NCBI RefSeq assembly: GCF_000429625.1
Contig: NZ_AUCF01000026.1
Location: forward strand, 42,706-106,705
From: Azospirillum halopraeferens DSM 3675
GTDB taxonomy: Bacteria; Pseudomonadota; Alphaproteobacteria; Azospirillales; Azospirillaceae
DNA length: 64,000 nt
Direction: 5' to 3'
In this document: one piece after another, positions 16,797 to 24,804 of the stretch
Layout: the number at the start of each line of letters is the position of its first letter
Position numbering within the stretch: position 1 is the stretch's first letter
The notes under the pieces: generated by a model
What the model was told of the DNA's origin: nothing
Seen by the model: the letters and a program-made list of their open reading frames with translations, nothing else
Databases searched by the model: none
Made by a program: the position numbers and the translations under genes

Positions 16797-17082
16797 CGCC
16801 GACGCCGTCGTCCGCCGCCTCCGCCCGGTGGGGCAGGGGCGGCGGGAACGGGCCGGCCGGGACGGCGGCGCCCGCCGCGGCGGCGATCAGGTCGGCGACC
16901 AGGGCGTCGGCGTCCACGCCATAGGACTCCGCCGCTTCGCGCAGCGTCATGAACGGGGCCATGGCGCAGCCGGGGCAGGCCATGCGCCGGTGCAGGAACA
17001 CAGGCACCAGCACCGGCCAGGCGGCCAGCGCCTCGGCCACCGTGAGGTCGGGAGAGGGAACGGAGGGGATGGCGGCGGTCAT
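16753..17082 (-). CDS. DUF1858 CxxC redox-disulfide protein
   Basis: A 109-residue protein whose N-terminal ~65 residues match DUF1858, the domain also found next to hybrid-cluster proteins. The redox motif C36-PG-C39 sits in HRRMACPGCAMAPF, followed by TLREAAESYGVDADAL. The tail is Pro/Gly-rich. GGGAG precedes ATG 17082. A perfect 16-base FNR/NnrR-type palindrome lies 56 bases upstream, so it is probably induced with denitrification. Function in nitric oxide or hydroxylamine metabolism is inferred only from context. Confidence 0.82.
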   Translation of the reverse strand: MTAAIPSVPSPDLTVAEALAAWPVLVPVFLHRRMACPGCAMAPFMTLREAAESYGVDADALVADLIAAAAGAAVPAGPFPPPLPHRAEAADDGVGVSAPPPGGAVPSVR

Positions 17083-17137
17083 GACGGTGTCTCCCGAAGG
17101 GCCGGACCCCATCATGGAGCCCGGCCCCCGTCCCGTC

Positions 17138-17153
17138 TTTGCGCCGGCGCAAA
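17138..17153 (-). promoter_or_regulatory. FNR/NnrR-type box upstream of DUF1858 gene
   Basis: A perfect 16-base palindrome with TTTG and CAAA ends around CGCCGGCG (TTG-N8-CAA spacing). Its centre is about 63 bases from the ATG, consistent with a site at -41.5 and a short leader. Confidence 0.6.
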
Positions 17154-17198
17154 CGCGCCGCGGCATCCTGTTGCCGTCGGACCGCCGCTGCGGGCCGG

Positions 17199-17681
17199 TT
17201 ACTGCTGCCCGGAGCCCTCGCCGCCGCCCTGGGTGACGCTGCCGCCGAAGGCACCTTCGCGCTGCTCGATCAGGGTGTCGTCGGGCAGATCGCCGGTGGG
17301 CGCCACGGCCTGTCCGGCGGCGTCGGTGTCGTCGGTCGTCGCGGTTCCGTCGACGGCGGCGTCATCGGTCGCGGCGTCGTCGGTGATGGCATCATCGCTC
17401 GCCGCGTCATCAGTGACGGGGTCGTCCGACGCGGCGTCATCGGTGATGGAGTCGTCGGCTGCGGCGTCATCGCCCTGCGTGACCGGCTCGCCGCCGATGG
17501 CGCCTTCGCGCCGCTCCATCAGCGAATCGCCGGGGAGCGCGCCGGTCGTCGGGGACCCGGCCTCCGCCGAGGGAGAGGTGGCGGTGGCGGGGACGTCCGA
17601 CTGGGCCGCGGCCGTGCCGCCGAGGCAGGCCAGCGCGAGGGCGGCGGCGGAGCCGAGCGCCAGGAAACGGTGACGGGTCAT
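17199..17681 (-). CDS. Exported Asp/Ala-repeat protein with duplicated flanking motif
   Basis: A 160-residue protein with a clear Sec signal (MTRHRFLALGSAAALALACL, cleavage after AAA). The middle consists of degenerate repeats such as DDAASDD, ITDDAATDD and VTDDAASDD (about residues 70-115). It is flanked by two copies of one motif: LPGDSLMERREGAIGG before and LPDDTLIEQREGAFGG after, each followed by a VTQG. I do not recognise a family. The acidity suggests cation binding in the periplasm or surface. It stands between DUF1858 and the Crp/Fnr gene on the same strand. The repeat could also be a slippage-prone low-complexity insert. Confidence 0.7.
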   Translation of the reverse strand: MTRHRFLALGSAAALALACLGGTAAAQSDVPATATSPSAEAGSPTTGALPGDSLMERREGAIGGEPVTQGDDAAADDSITDDAASDDPVTDDAASDDAITDDAATDDAAVDGTATTDDTDAAGQAVAPTGDLPDDTLIEQREGAFGGSVTQGGGEGSGQQ

Positions 17682-17790
17682 GGGGTCTCCTCCGAAACGA
17701 TCCGGTTGATGGATGGGCGGGGCGGCCCCCGTCGGGGCACCCGCCGCACACCTCAACCGGCCGTCCGCCGGCGGAGTTCCCGCTGCCCGG

Positions 17791-18504
17791 TCAGCCCGGC
17801 GCCGCCGGCGGCAGGTCCTCGGCGATGGCCACCAGGGCGTGGGGCTTGCGGATCAGCACGTGCTGGCGCCCGCCTTCCACGATGCCGCGGCTTTCCCACG
17901 CCGACAGGGTGCGGCTGACGGTGTGCAGCGTGGTGCCCGTCATCTCCGCCACGTCCTGGCGCGACAGGGGGAAGTCGATCTCCACCCCCGCGTCGACGCG
18001 GCGGCCGGCCTGGCGGACCAGGCGCAACAGGGCGTGGGCGATGCGCCGCTCCACCCGTTCGGTGGACAGCTCGCGCAGCCGGCTCTGCACCTCCTGCAAG
18101 CGCCCGCCGATGATGCGCAGCGCGTTCAGCCCGATGCGCGGGTGCAGCTCCATCAGCGCGGTCATGGTGGCGGCCGTCCAGTGGATCTCCACGCTGTCGG
18201 CCACGGCGACGGCGTCGGCGGGGTAGATGCCGCCGGCGAACACCGCCAGCGTGCCGAACATCTCGCCCGGGCCGATGAAGCGCATCACCACCTGCTGCCC
18301 CTCCGCCCCGGTCTGGACGATCTTCACCCGACCGTCGATCAGGGCGTGTCCGGCGGCGGCCGGGTCGCCCTGGGCGAAGATGCGCGTTCCCCGGGGAACG
18401 CGGCGCGTGTGCGCCTGCCGGACCACGTCGGCCAGCGCCTCCCGGTCGAGCCCGGCGAACAGGGCCATGCCGTGGAGCACGGCCGGATCGGGGGTCAGCG
18501 GCAT
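17791..18504 (-). CDS. Crp/Fnr-family regulator (NnrR/DNR type)
   Basis: A 237-residue regulator with an N-terminal cyclic-nucleotide-binding-like barrel (GTRIFAQGDPAAAGHALIDGR and FIGPGEMFGTLAVFAGG as landmarks), a long dimer helix, and a Crp-type HTH (FPLSRQDVAEMTGTTLHTVSRTL). It lacks the N-terminal cysteine cluster of FNR. That fits the NnrR/DNR group, which respond to NO through heme and switch on nir and nor genes. The recognition helix pattern fits TTG-N8-CAA sites, and four such sites occur in this block. It lies downstream of hemN on the same strand. Confidence 0.87.
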   Translation of the reverse strand: MPLTPDPAVLHGMALFAGLDREALADVVRQAHTRRVPRGTRIFAQGDPAAAGHALIDGRVKIVQTGAEGQQVVMRFIGPGEMFGTLAVFAGGIYPADAVAVADSVEIHWTAATMTALMELHPRIGLNALRIIGGRLQEVQSRLRELSTERVERRIAHALLRLVRQAGRRVDAGVEIDFPLSRQDVAEMTGTTLHTVSRTLSAWESRGIVEGGRQHVLIRKPHALVAIAEDLPPAAPG

Positions 18505-18522
18505 GGGGACCTCGCACGAGAT

Positions 18523-18537
18523 GCGGCATACTGCCGC
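18523..18537 (-). other. Small hairpin between hemN and the Crp/Fnr gene
   Basis: GCGGCA (18523-18528) and TGCCGC (18532-18537) form a perfect six-base stem with a three-base loop, in the 68-base gap. It could tune read-through from hemN. Confidence 0.3.
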
Positions 18538-18572
18538 AGTCTATCGCATCGGCGCCGCGATTGTTCCCCCAA

Positions 18573-19922
18573 TCACACCGCCGGGGCGTGGCGGCGCGTC
18601 GAGGCGGCAAGGTGGGCGTCGAAGCGGGCGGCGACGGCGCGCACGAAGGGGCGGGCGTCCTCGGGCACGGCGATGCGCCGGCCGCTGGTGCGCACCAGCC
18701 CGTCGGCCTCCAGCGGGGCAAGGTCGGCCCCGGCCAGCAGCGCCGCCGCGTCGGCGCCGTGCCGTGCCGCCACCGCGTCGAGATCGACGGCAAAGTCGCA
18801 GAGGATGCGCTCGATCACCGCGGCGCGCAGCCGGTCGTCGGGGGTGAGCGCGTAGCCCTTGGCGGTGGCCAGCCCGCCGGCCGCCACGCGTTTGGCGTAG
18901 GTGCCGAGCACCACGGCGTTCTGCACGTACCCCTGCGGCAGCCGGCCGATGGCCGACGCGCCGAGGCCGATCAGCGTGTCGCAGGGGTCGGTGGTGTAGC
19001 CCTGGAAGTTGCGGCGCAGGGTTCCCGCCGCGGCGGCCAGGGCCATGGGGTCGTCGGCGCGGGCGAAATGGTCCAGGCCGATGCGCCGGTAGCCGGCGTC
19101 TTCGAGCGCCGCGGCGATGGCCTCCGCCTGCGCCAGGCGTTCGGCCGCGTCGGGCAGGGCCGCCTCGTCGATCTTCTTCTGGTGGGGCTTGAAGTCGGGG
19201 ATATGGGCGTAGCCGAAGACGGCGAAGCGGTCGGGCGCCAGCTCCAGGCAGCGGGCGACGGTGTCGCGGCACGATGCCACCGTCTGGTGCGGCAGGCCGT
19301 AGATCAGGTCCAGGTTGATGCCGGCCACCCCGGCGTCGCGCAGGCCGCGGGCCACGGCGGCGGTGCGCTCATAGCTCTGGATGCGGTTGATCGCCCGCTG
19401 CACCACGGGGTCGAAGCTCTGCACGCCCAAGCTGGCGCGCGTCACCCCGGACCGCCCCAGCGCCCCGGCCATGGCGCGGGTCAGGGTGCGGGGGTCGATC
19501 TCCACCGCGATCTCCGCCCCGGGGGCGAGCGCGAAGCGGTCGCGCAGCAGGGCGATCAGCGCCTCAAAGTCGCCGGGCTCCAGGATGGTGGGGGTGCCGC
19601 CGCCGAAATGGACGTGGCCGACCGGCTGGCGGTGCGGCAGCGCGTCGCAGACCGCGGCGATCTCGGCCCGCAGCGTGCCGAGATAATCGACGATGGGCTC
19701 GTCGACCTTCGTGATGGTGGTGTGGCAGCCGCAGTACCAGCACATGGAGCGGCAGAAGGGGACGTGCAGGTAGAGCGACACCGGCCGGTCCGCCGGCAGC
19801 CCGGCCAGCCAGCTCCGGTAGGTCCCGGCGTCCACCGCGGCGGAGAAATGGGGGGCGGTGGGATAGCTGGTGTAGCGCGGGATGCGGCGGTCGGCGTAAC
19901 GGGCGAAACGGTCGGCGGTCAT
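18573..19922 (-). CDS. hemN: Oxygen-independent coproporphyrinogen III oxidase
   Basis: A 449-residue radical SAM enzyme that decarboxylates coproporphyrinogen III to protoporphyrinogen IX without oxygen, needed for heme supply in anaerobic respiration. The cluster motif is C57-RSM-C61-WY-C64, followed by the extra C66 of HemN (CGCHTT). HFGGGTPTIL and the C-terminal HemN domain are present. It is 22 bases downstream of the bfd-like gene and upstream of the Crp/Fnr gene, a common arrangement in denitrifiers. Regulation by the upstream TTG-N8-CAA box is likely. Confidence 0.95.
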   Translation of the reverse strand: MTADRFARYADRRIPRYTSYPTAPHFSAAVDAGTYRSWLAGLPADRPVSLYLHVPFCRSMCWYCGCHTTITKVDEPIVDYLGTLRAEIAAVCDALPHRQPVGHVHFGGGTPTILEPGDFEALIALLRDRFALAPGAEIAVEIDPRTLTRAMAGALGRSGVTRASLGVQSFDPVVQRAINRIQSYERTAAVARGLRDAGVAGINLDLIYGLPHQTVASCRDTVARCLELAPDRFAVFGYAHIPDFKPHQKKIDEAALPDAAERLAQAEAIAAALEDAGYRRIGLDHFARADDPMALAAAAGTLRRNFQGYTTDPCDTLIGLGASAIGRLPQGYVQNAVVLGTYAKRVAAGGLATAKGYALTPDDRLRAAVIERILCDFAVDLDAVAARHGADAAALLAGADLAPLEADGLVRTSGRRIAVPEDARPFVRAVAARFDAHLAASTRRHAPAV

Positions 19923-19944
19923 TGGCGGGGTCTCCGTCCGGGTG

Positions 19945-20136
19945 CTATTCGGCGGCGAGGCGCAGGGCGGGGGCGGTCTCGTCTTCGAGGATGACGGCGA
20001 TGGTGCCGGCGCACTTGCCGCATTGCGGGGTGACGCCGCAGGCGGCGTACACCGCCGCGACGCTGTCCGGGCGCCGGTCGCGCACGGCCTGCCGCACGCG
20101 GCGTTCGGTGAGGGCGTTGCAGATGCAGACGTACAT
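19945..20136 (-). CDS. Bacterioferritin-associated ferredoxin-like protein
   Basis: A 63-residue 2Fe-2S protein of the Bfd family with MYVCICNALTE and the second cysteine pair in CGVTPQCGKC (ligands C4, C6, C39, C42). Bfd proteins pass electrons for iron release from bacterioferritin; here, next to hemN, it may supply iron or electrons for heme and Fe-S demand. ATG 20136 is chosen because the family begins M-x-VC-x-C; the longer frame into the upstream gene is unlikely. An FNR/NnrR-type box is 82-95 bases upstream. Confidence 0.88.
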   Translation of the reverse strand: MYVCICNALTERRVRQAVRDRRPDSVAAVYAACGVTPQCGKCAGTIAVILEDETAPALRLAAE

Positions 20137-20192
20137 GGTGCAATGGTCCGGCGTGGCGGGAGGGGCGGCGGACCGCCCCGGTGTCCGGAACG

Positions 20193-20879
20193 CTACCGCC
20201 ACTCACTCGCAGCGTCGTTGTCCCGGCGCAAACACCCGGCCGGCAGCGGCGCCAGCGACACCAGCCGCGGGTCGTCCGCATGCTCCACCAGCATGCGCCG
20301 GACGCGGTCCTGCCAGAGCGCGCGGAACCGCGCCTCCTCCGGCGCGGTGGCGGTGCCGGCGGCGGCACGGGGCAGCAGGTCGCGCATGGCCGGGTCGGGC
20401 GGGACGGCGCCGGTGTCCAGCGTCGCCGCAACCCCGGCCCCGGTGTCATCGCGCACGAAGGCCAGGGTTCCGGCGATGCCGGCGCCGAACGACAGCCGGT
20501 CGCGACGGTCGAACCGGCCGCCGATGCCCTTGAACCCGCCCTCGCCGGCGGCGCCGGTGGGCAGGGCGGCGACCGCGGCCATGACGCCGGCCACACCCTC
20601 GTCGGATGCGGCGCGCACCAGCACGGCGATCGTGCCGCGTTCCGGCACCGCATCGCCGTAGAGGTGGCGCAGGGCGCGCACGGTCATCAGCCACGCCCCG
20701 GCCACGGTGGGGCAGGAATGGCCGGCGAGCCGGACCGCGTCGGCGTAGCCGTAGACCATCAGCCCGTCATCGGCGGCCCCGAGAAAGGCGCAGAGCGGAT
20801 CGCGGACGAGGAGCCGCGGAGCGGCGTCGTAGAAGGCGGGAAAGCCCATGGCCGGGGTCTGCGTCAAGGGGGCGCTCAT
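20193..20879 (-). CDS. FmdE-like protein coupled to NnrS
   Basis: A 228-residue protein with similarity to the FmdE family (formylmethanofuran dehydrogenase subunit E-like). It shows the motif YADAVRLAGHSCPTVAGAWLM with a conserved Cys and His likely to bind metal, and GEGGFKGIGGRFDRRD. Methanofuran chemistry is not expected here. The ATG overlaps the nnrS stop by four bases, so it is translated with NnrS and is probably part of nitric oxide handling. It is soluble with no signal peptide. The function is unknown. Confidence 0.72.
   Translation of the reverse strand: MSAPLTQTPAMGFPAFYDAAPRLLVRDPLCAFLGAADDGLMVYGYADAVRLAGHSCPTVAGAWLMTVRALRHLYGDAVPERGTIAVLVRAASDEGVAGVMAAVAALPTGAAGEGGFKGIGGRFDRRDRLSFGAGIAGTLAFVRDDTGAGVAATLDTGAVPPDPAMRDLLPRAAAGTATAPEEARFRALWQDRVRRMLVEHADDPRLVSLAPLPAGCLRRDNDAASEWR
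20218..20231 (-). promoter_or_regulatory. FNR/NnrR-type box for bfd-hemN
   Basis: TTG (20218-20220), eight bases, CAA (20229-20231). It lies inside the 3' end of the FmdE-like gene, with its centre ~88 bases from the bfd ATG, suggesting an internal NO- or oxygen-responsive promoter. Confidence 0.5.
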
Positions 20880-22093
20880 CCCGGCCGCCCATCGGCGCGG
20901 GGGCGGAGCAGGATGGGGGCGTAGTCGGCGACGAACAGGGCGAAGGCGAGCGTCCACAGCAGGCCGGCGGCGGCCAGGGCGTGGGTGTACTCGATGCCGG
21001 GCAGGGCCGGTGCGGCGACGCGGATCACGGCGGCGGCGGTCAGCACGCCGAACGCCGCCGCGGTGGCGCGCGGTGCCACCAGCGGCCGGCCGGTGTGGCC
21101 CAGAGCGGCGCGGCTCATCACCGCCAGGATCATGGTGGCGAAGCCGCCGGCGGTCAGGGCGTGCAGCCAGGCGGCGGCCCCCGCCGCGTCGCCCAGCAGC
21201 CAGGCCGCCTTCAGCCCCAGCGCCGCGACGATCCAGGCATAGCCGGCGTGCAGGCTCCACAGCAGGGGGTCGCGCAGCGTGCGGTCGCCGCGCCAGCGGG
21301 CCAGCCGCACCCCGTGCGCCAGGGCCGCCGCCAGGGCCAGCCAGCCGGCGGCCGTCGCCGCGGGGGCCAGCACGTCCCCGACGACCACCGCGGCGGTCAG
21401 CGCCAGGGCCGCGGCGTCGACCGGGCCCGGCGCCGCCACCACGGTGGTGTCGCCGCGCGCCTTCAGGGCGTTGCGGGTGAAGGCGGGGAGGATGCGGCCG
21501 CCGATCACCGCCACCATCATCAGCACGACGCCGGTGACCAGCGCCGTCCCCGCCGCCGCATCGCCGCCGGGCAGGCCCAGCCACTCCAGCCGGATCAGCA
21601 GGTTGCCGACGGTCATCAGGGCGAGCAGCGCCAGGAAGGCGATGTTGCGCCACTTGCCCGCGCGCACCAGCGGCAGGGCCAGCGCCAGCCCCAGCGCCGG
21701 CAGGAAGGCGAGGTCGACGGCCGCCGCCGCAGCGCTGCCCGCGAAGGCCGGCAGGGAGGCCACCCGCCCGGCCAGCCACAGGGCGACCAGGGCGGCCAGC
21801 GGGCGCCCGGACAGGGCGGCGGTGCCGGTCCAACTCGGCACCGCGGTCAGCAGGAAACCGGCGACGGCGGCGGCGGCGAAGCCGAACAGCATCTCGTGGG
21901 CGTGCCAGGCCAGCGGCGACACCGCCCCGTCCATCGCCACGCGACCGGCCAGGACCAGCAGCCAGACGACGACGAGCAGCGGCGCGGACAGGCCGGCCAG
22001 CAGGAAGAAGGGACGGAAGCCATAGTTGAACAGGACGGGCAGGGCGCTGCGCGGGCGCAGATCCACGGCCGGGGCGGTGATGGGCGTGGTCAT
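20876..22093 (-). CDS. nnrS: NnrS-family heme/copper membrane protein
   Basis: A 405-residue polytopic protein with about 12 transmembrane helices. Family landmarks are FNYGFRPFFLLAGL, WHAHEMLFGFAAAAVAGFLLTAVPSWTG, IGGRILPAFTRNAL and the late HALTAGGFATMILAVMSRAALGHTGR. NnrS proteins bind heme and protect against NO-induced iron loss; they are classically regulated by NnrR. ATG 22093 starts 246 bases from the divergent nirK, and its own TTG-N8-CAA box lies at 22163-22176. It is co-translated with the FmdE-like gene downstream. Confidence 0.93.
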   Translation of the reverse strand: MTTPITAPAVDLRPRSALPVLFNYGFRPFFLLAGLSAPLLVVVWLLVLAGRVAMDGAVSPLAWHAHEMLFGFAAAAVAGFLLTAVPSWTGTAALSGRPLAALVALWLAGRVASLPAFAGSAAAAAVDLAFLPALGLALALPLVRAGKWRNIAFLALLALMTVGNLLIRLEWLGLPGGDAAAGTALVTGVVLMMVAVIGGRILPAFTRNALKARGDTTVVAAPGPVDAAALALTAAVVVGDVLAPAATAAGWLALAAALAHGVRLARWRGDRTLRDPLLWSLHAGYAWIVAALGLKAAWLLGDAAGAAAWLHALTAGGFATMILAVMSRAALGHTGRPLVAPRATAAAFGVLTAAAVIRVAAPALPGIEYTHALAAAGLLWTLAFALFVADYAPILLRPRADGRPG

Positions 22094-22162
22094 GGGGAAG
22101 CGGTCTCCGGTTCCGGACGACGGGTGTCGCCCGCAACGATAGGCAGTCGCCGCGCCGCGTCG

Positions 22163-22176
22163 TTGCGCCGCCGCAA
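22163..22176 (-). promoter_or_regulatory. FNR/NnrR-type box for nnrS
   Basis: TTG (22163-22165), CGCCGCCG, CAA (22174-22176). The centre is ~77 bases from the nnrS ATG in the divergent nnrS-nirK gap. Confidence 0.55.
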
Positions 22177-22242
22177 ACAGCGGGACGGCAGCGGGGACGG
22201 GATGCGGCAGGCTGACGCAGGCCCCCGTCATCGCCCGGCGCG

Positions 22243-22258
22243 TTTGTTCCCCGACAAA
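22243..22258 (+). promoter_or_regulatory. FNR/NnrR-type box for nirK
   Basis: TTTG (22243-22246), TTCCCCGA, CAAA (22255-22258). The centre is ~88 bases upstream of the nirK ATG, fitting activation at -41.5 with a ~47-base leader. Confidence 0.6.
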
Positions 22259-22338
22259 CACCGCGGCCGGAATCGGGACCATCGTTCGGCCAACGCTCCC
22301 CGGTCCTCACCGGGCTCCCGAACCGAAAGGCTTGCGCC

Positions 22339-23391
22339 ATGACGATCCGCCGTTCCCTCCTCGCCTCCACCGCCGCCGCCCTTGCCGTGATGGTCGCCCT
22401 TGCGGCGCCGGTGCGCGCCGACGATGCCGTCCCGGTCGCCGACATCGTGCGCAGCGCCGCCGAGGTGCCCGCCGCCATCGGCGCCCGCGCGCCGCAGACC
22501 GTGCGCGTCGACCTGGAAACCATCGAGGCGACGGGCACCCTGGCCGACGGCACCACCTACCGCTACTGGACCTTCACCGAGGCCGGCGGCGCGCCGAAGG
22601 TGCCGGGGCCGCTGCTGCGGGTGCGCGTGGGCGACACCGTGGAGGTGACGCTGAAGAACCACGACGACAGCGCGCTGATGCACAACGTCGACTTCCACGC
22701 CGTCACCGGCCTGCACGGCGGCGGCCACGCCACCACCGCCGCCCCCGGCGAAACCAGGGGGTTCACCTTCAAGGCGCTGAACCCCGGCCTCTACGTCTAT
22801 CATTGCGCGGTGCCGCTGGCCGCCCAGCACATCGCCAACGGCATGTACGGCATGATCCTGGTGGAGCCGGAAGGCGGGCTGCCGCCGGTCGACCGGGAAT
22901 TCTACGTGATGCAGGGCGAGATCTACACCGAGGAGCCCTTCGGCACCGCCGGCGAGCTGACCGAGAGCTACGACAAGCTGATGAACGAGCAGCCGGAATA
23001 CTACGTCTTCAACGGCGCCGCGCAGGCGCTGACCGGCGACAACGCGCTGCGCGCCAGGGTGGGCGAGACCGTGCGCATCTACTTCGGCGTCGGCGGCCCC
23101 AACAAGACGTCCAGCTTCCACGTGATCGGCGAGATCTTCGACACGGTCTACGACCTGGGCTCGCTGACGGGCAAGCGCCTGAGCGACGTGCAAACCATCC
23201 TGGTGCCGCCCGGCGGCGCCGCGGCGGTGGAGATGAAGCTCGAGGTCCCCGGCGAATACATCCTGGTCGACCACGCCCTGTCCCGCGCCGCCCGCGGCCT
23301 GGTGGGGACGCTGATCGTGGACGGGCCGGAGCAGCCCGATCTGTTCCGGGAGGGTCTGCCCGGCGACGCGGCGGCCCGTCCGGCGAGCTGA
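22339..23391 (+). CDS. nirK: Copper-containing nitrite reductase
   Basis: A 350-residue periplasmic two-cupredoxin enzyme reducing nitrite to nitric oxide in denitrification. The signal peptide spans residues 1-27 (ending VRADD). Type 1 copper ligands are H115, C156, H164 and M169 (YHCAVPLAAQHIANGM). Type 2 copper ligands are H120, H155 and H312 (ILVDHALSR). Catalytic Asp118 and His261 (SSFHVIGEIFD) are present. All required residues are intact. It is divergent from nnrS, with its own FNR/NnrR-type box. No nitric oxide reductase (norCB) lies in the window, so it must be encoded elsewhere. Confidence 0.97.
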   Translation: MTIRRSLLASTAAALAVMVALAAPVRADDAVPVADIVRSAAEVPAAIGARAPQTVRVDLETIEATGTLADGTTYRYWTFTEAGGAPKVPGPLLRVRVGDTVEVTLKNHDDSALMHNVDFHAVTGLHGGGHATTAAPGETRGFTFKALNPGLYVYHCAVPLAAQHIANGMYGMILVEPEGGLPPVDREFYVMQGEIYTEEPFGTAGELTESYDKLMNEQPEYYVFNGAAQALTGDNALRARVGETVRIYFGVGGPNKTSSFHVIGEIFDTVYDLGSLTGKRLSDVQTILVPPGGAAAVEMKLEVPGEYILVDHALSRAARGLVGTLIVDGPEQPDLFREGLPGDAAARPAS

Positions 23392-23413
23392 CCCGCGGGC
23401 GCGCCGCCGCGGT

Positions 23414-23836
23414 TCAGCCGATCACCTCGGCCAGCGCCGCGGCGGCGATCTCCATGTCCTGTTCCTCCAGGGCGCCGGCGACGCCGATGGCGCCCACCAC
23501 CGTGCCGTCGTGCAGGATCGGCACGCCGCCGCCGATCAGCGCGATGCGCGGGTGGGCGGCGAGGCCCATGGCGACGTGGGGTTTGTGGGCCAGCTTGTCC
23601 TTCCACGCCGCCGTCGGCTGGCGGTAGGACGCGGCGGTGCACGCCTTGCGCTCCGACACCAGACGGGCGGGGGGCGGGGCGCCGGGCATGCGCAGATAGA
23701 CCAGCGGTTCGCCCGCGTGGTCGACCACGTGGACGTGGATGCGCAGCCCCATCGCCCCGGCGCGGGATACGGCGGCCTCGGCCAGCCGGCGGGCGGTGGC
23801 GAGGCCGAGGGTCTTCAGGGTGATCAGGTCGTCCAT
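23414..23836 (-). CDS. GlcG/HbpS-family protein
   Basis: A 140-residue member of the GlcG/HbpS (DUF336) family, with IHVHVVDHAGEPLVYLRM and a C-terminal GGVPILHDGTVVGAIGVAGALEEQD. Members bind heme or small organic acids and often accompany glycolate or aromatic catabolic genes. It is the last gene of the minus-strand lig/gal cluster, 112 bases after ligB. Its role there is unknown. ATG 23836 is the natural start of the conserved fold. Confidence 0.85.
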   Translation of the reverse strand: MDDLITLKTLGLATARRLAEAAVSRAGAMGLRIHVHVVDHAGEPLVYLRMPGAPPPARLVSERKACTAASYRQPTAAWKDKLAHKPHVAMGLAAHPRIALIGGGVPILHDGTVVGAIGVAGALEEQDMEIAAAALAEVIG

Positions 23837-23948
23837 CACCGGTGAACTCCGGGAAGAAATCGGCGGGAACGGACCGGCCGGAGCCGCGCCGTTCCCGCCC
23901 GAGGTGCGCGTTTGCCCGGGAGAGGGCACGCGGTGGACACCCGTAGTG

Positions 23949-24803
23949 TCAGGCGGCGTTCTCCAGCAGCAGCAGACCGGCCGCCGTGTTGGAGATCGGG
24001 ATGTGGTAGTTGCCGTGCAGCTTCGTCACCTGCCCCTGCAGGGCGCCGCGCATGGCCATCCACAGGATGAATTCGGCCCCCTGCGCGCCGGCCTCGCGGA
24101 CCAGATCGTGGATCGACAGGTCGATCAGGGATTCCGGGTCGTCGACGATCTTTTCCAGGCACATCAGGTCGAAGGGCTTGTTGATGAAGCCCGCCCGCTC
24201 GCCGTCGAGCTGGTGCGACAGACCGCCGGTGCCGATGACCACCACCTTGAGGTCCTCGGGGAAGGAGGCGACGGCGCGGCCGATGGCCTGGCCCAGCTTG
24301 TAGCAGCGCTTCGGGCTGGGCAGCGGGTGCTGCACCGTGTTGACGCACACGGGGATGGTGCGGATCTGCCCCTCCGGCGCCGTCGTCGTGCGGTCGGGCC
24401 AGAGCAGGGACACCGGCACGGCGAAGCCGTGGTCGACCAGCATCTCCTGGCAACTCGTGACGTCGAACTCCTCCGCCACCAGCCCCTCGATCAGGTGCCA
24501 GGACAGCTCCGGCGCGCCGCGGAAGGGTGGCAGGGGGGTGAGGCCCCAGCCCTCGTCGGCGTTGCGGTATTCCTGCGCCGCGCCGATCGAGAAGGTCGGC
24601 ATCTTGTCGAGGAAGAAGTTCAGGCCGTGGTCGTTGTAGATGACGATGGCCACGTCCGGCTGCGTCCGGTCCAGCCATTCCAGCACCGGCGGGTAGCCGT
24701 CGAAGAACGGCTTCCAGTACGGGTCGTCGCGCAGATTCTTCGCGATGGCGTTGCCGATGGCGGGAATGTGCGAGGTGGTGATGCCTCCGACGATGCGGGC
24801 CAT
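23949..24803 (-). CDS. ligB: Protocatechuate 4,5-dioxygenase beta subunit (LigB type)
   Basis: A 284-residue catalytic subunit of a class III extradiol dioxygenase that opens protocatechuate between C4 and C5 to give 4-carboxy-2-hydroxymuconate-6-semialdehyde. Iron-site landmarks are H12 in GITTSHIPAIG and H59 in IYNDHGLNFF, and a later Glu in GAEFILW. GTGGLSHQLDGERAG carries the conserved His for acid/base catalysis. It follows ligA by one base. Gallate or methylgallate as substrate is possible. Confidence 0.93.
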   Translation of the reverse strand: MARIVGGITTSHIPAIGNAIAKNLRDDPYWKPFFDGYPPVLEWLDRTQPDVAIVIYNDHGLNFFLDKMPTFSIGAAQEYRNADEGWGLTPLPPFRGAPELSWHLIEGLVAEEFDVTSCQEMLVDHGFAVPVSLLWPDRTTTAPEGQIRTIPVCVNTVQHPLPSPKRCYKLGQAIGRAVASFPEDLKVVVIGTGGLSHQLDGERAGFINKPFDLMCLEKIVDDPESLIDLSIHDLVREAGAQGAEFILWMAMRGALQGQVTKLHGNYHIPISNTAAGLLLLENAA

Positions 24804-24804
24804 A

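Noticed and set aside
17330..17470. CRISPR-like short repeats
   Set aside because: They are codon-level Asp/Ala repeats within a protein gene, without spacer structure.
18559..18574. GATTG-TTCCCC-CAATC as a fifth FNR/NnrR box
   Set aside because: The spacing is six, not eight, and it lies at the end of hemN; probably coincidental symmetry.
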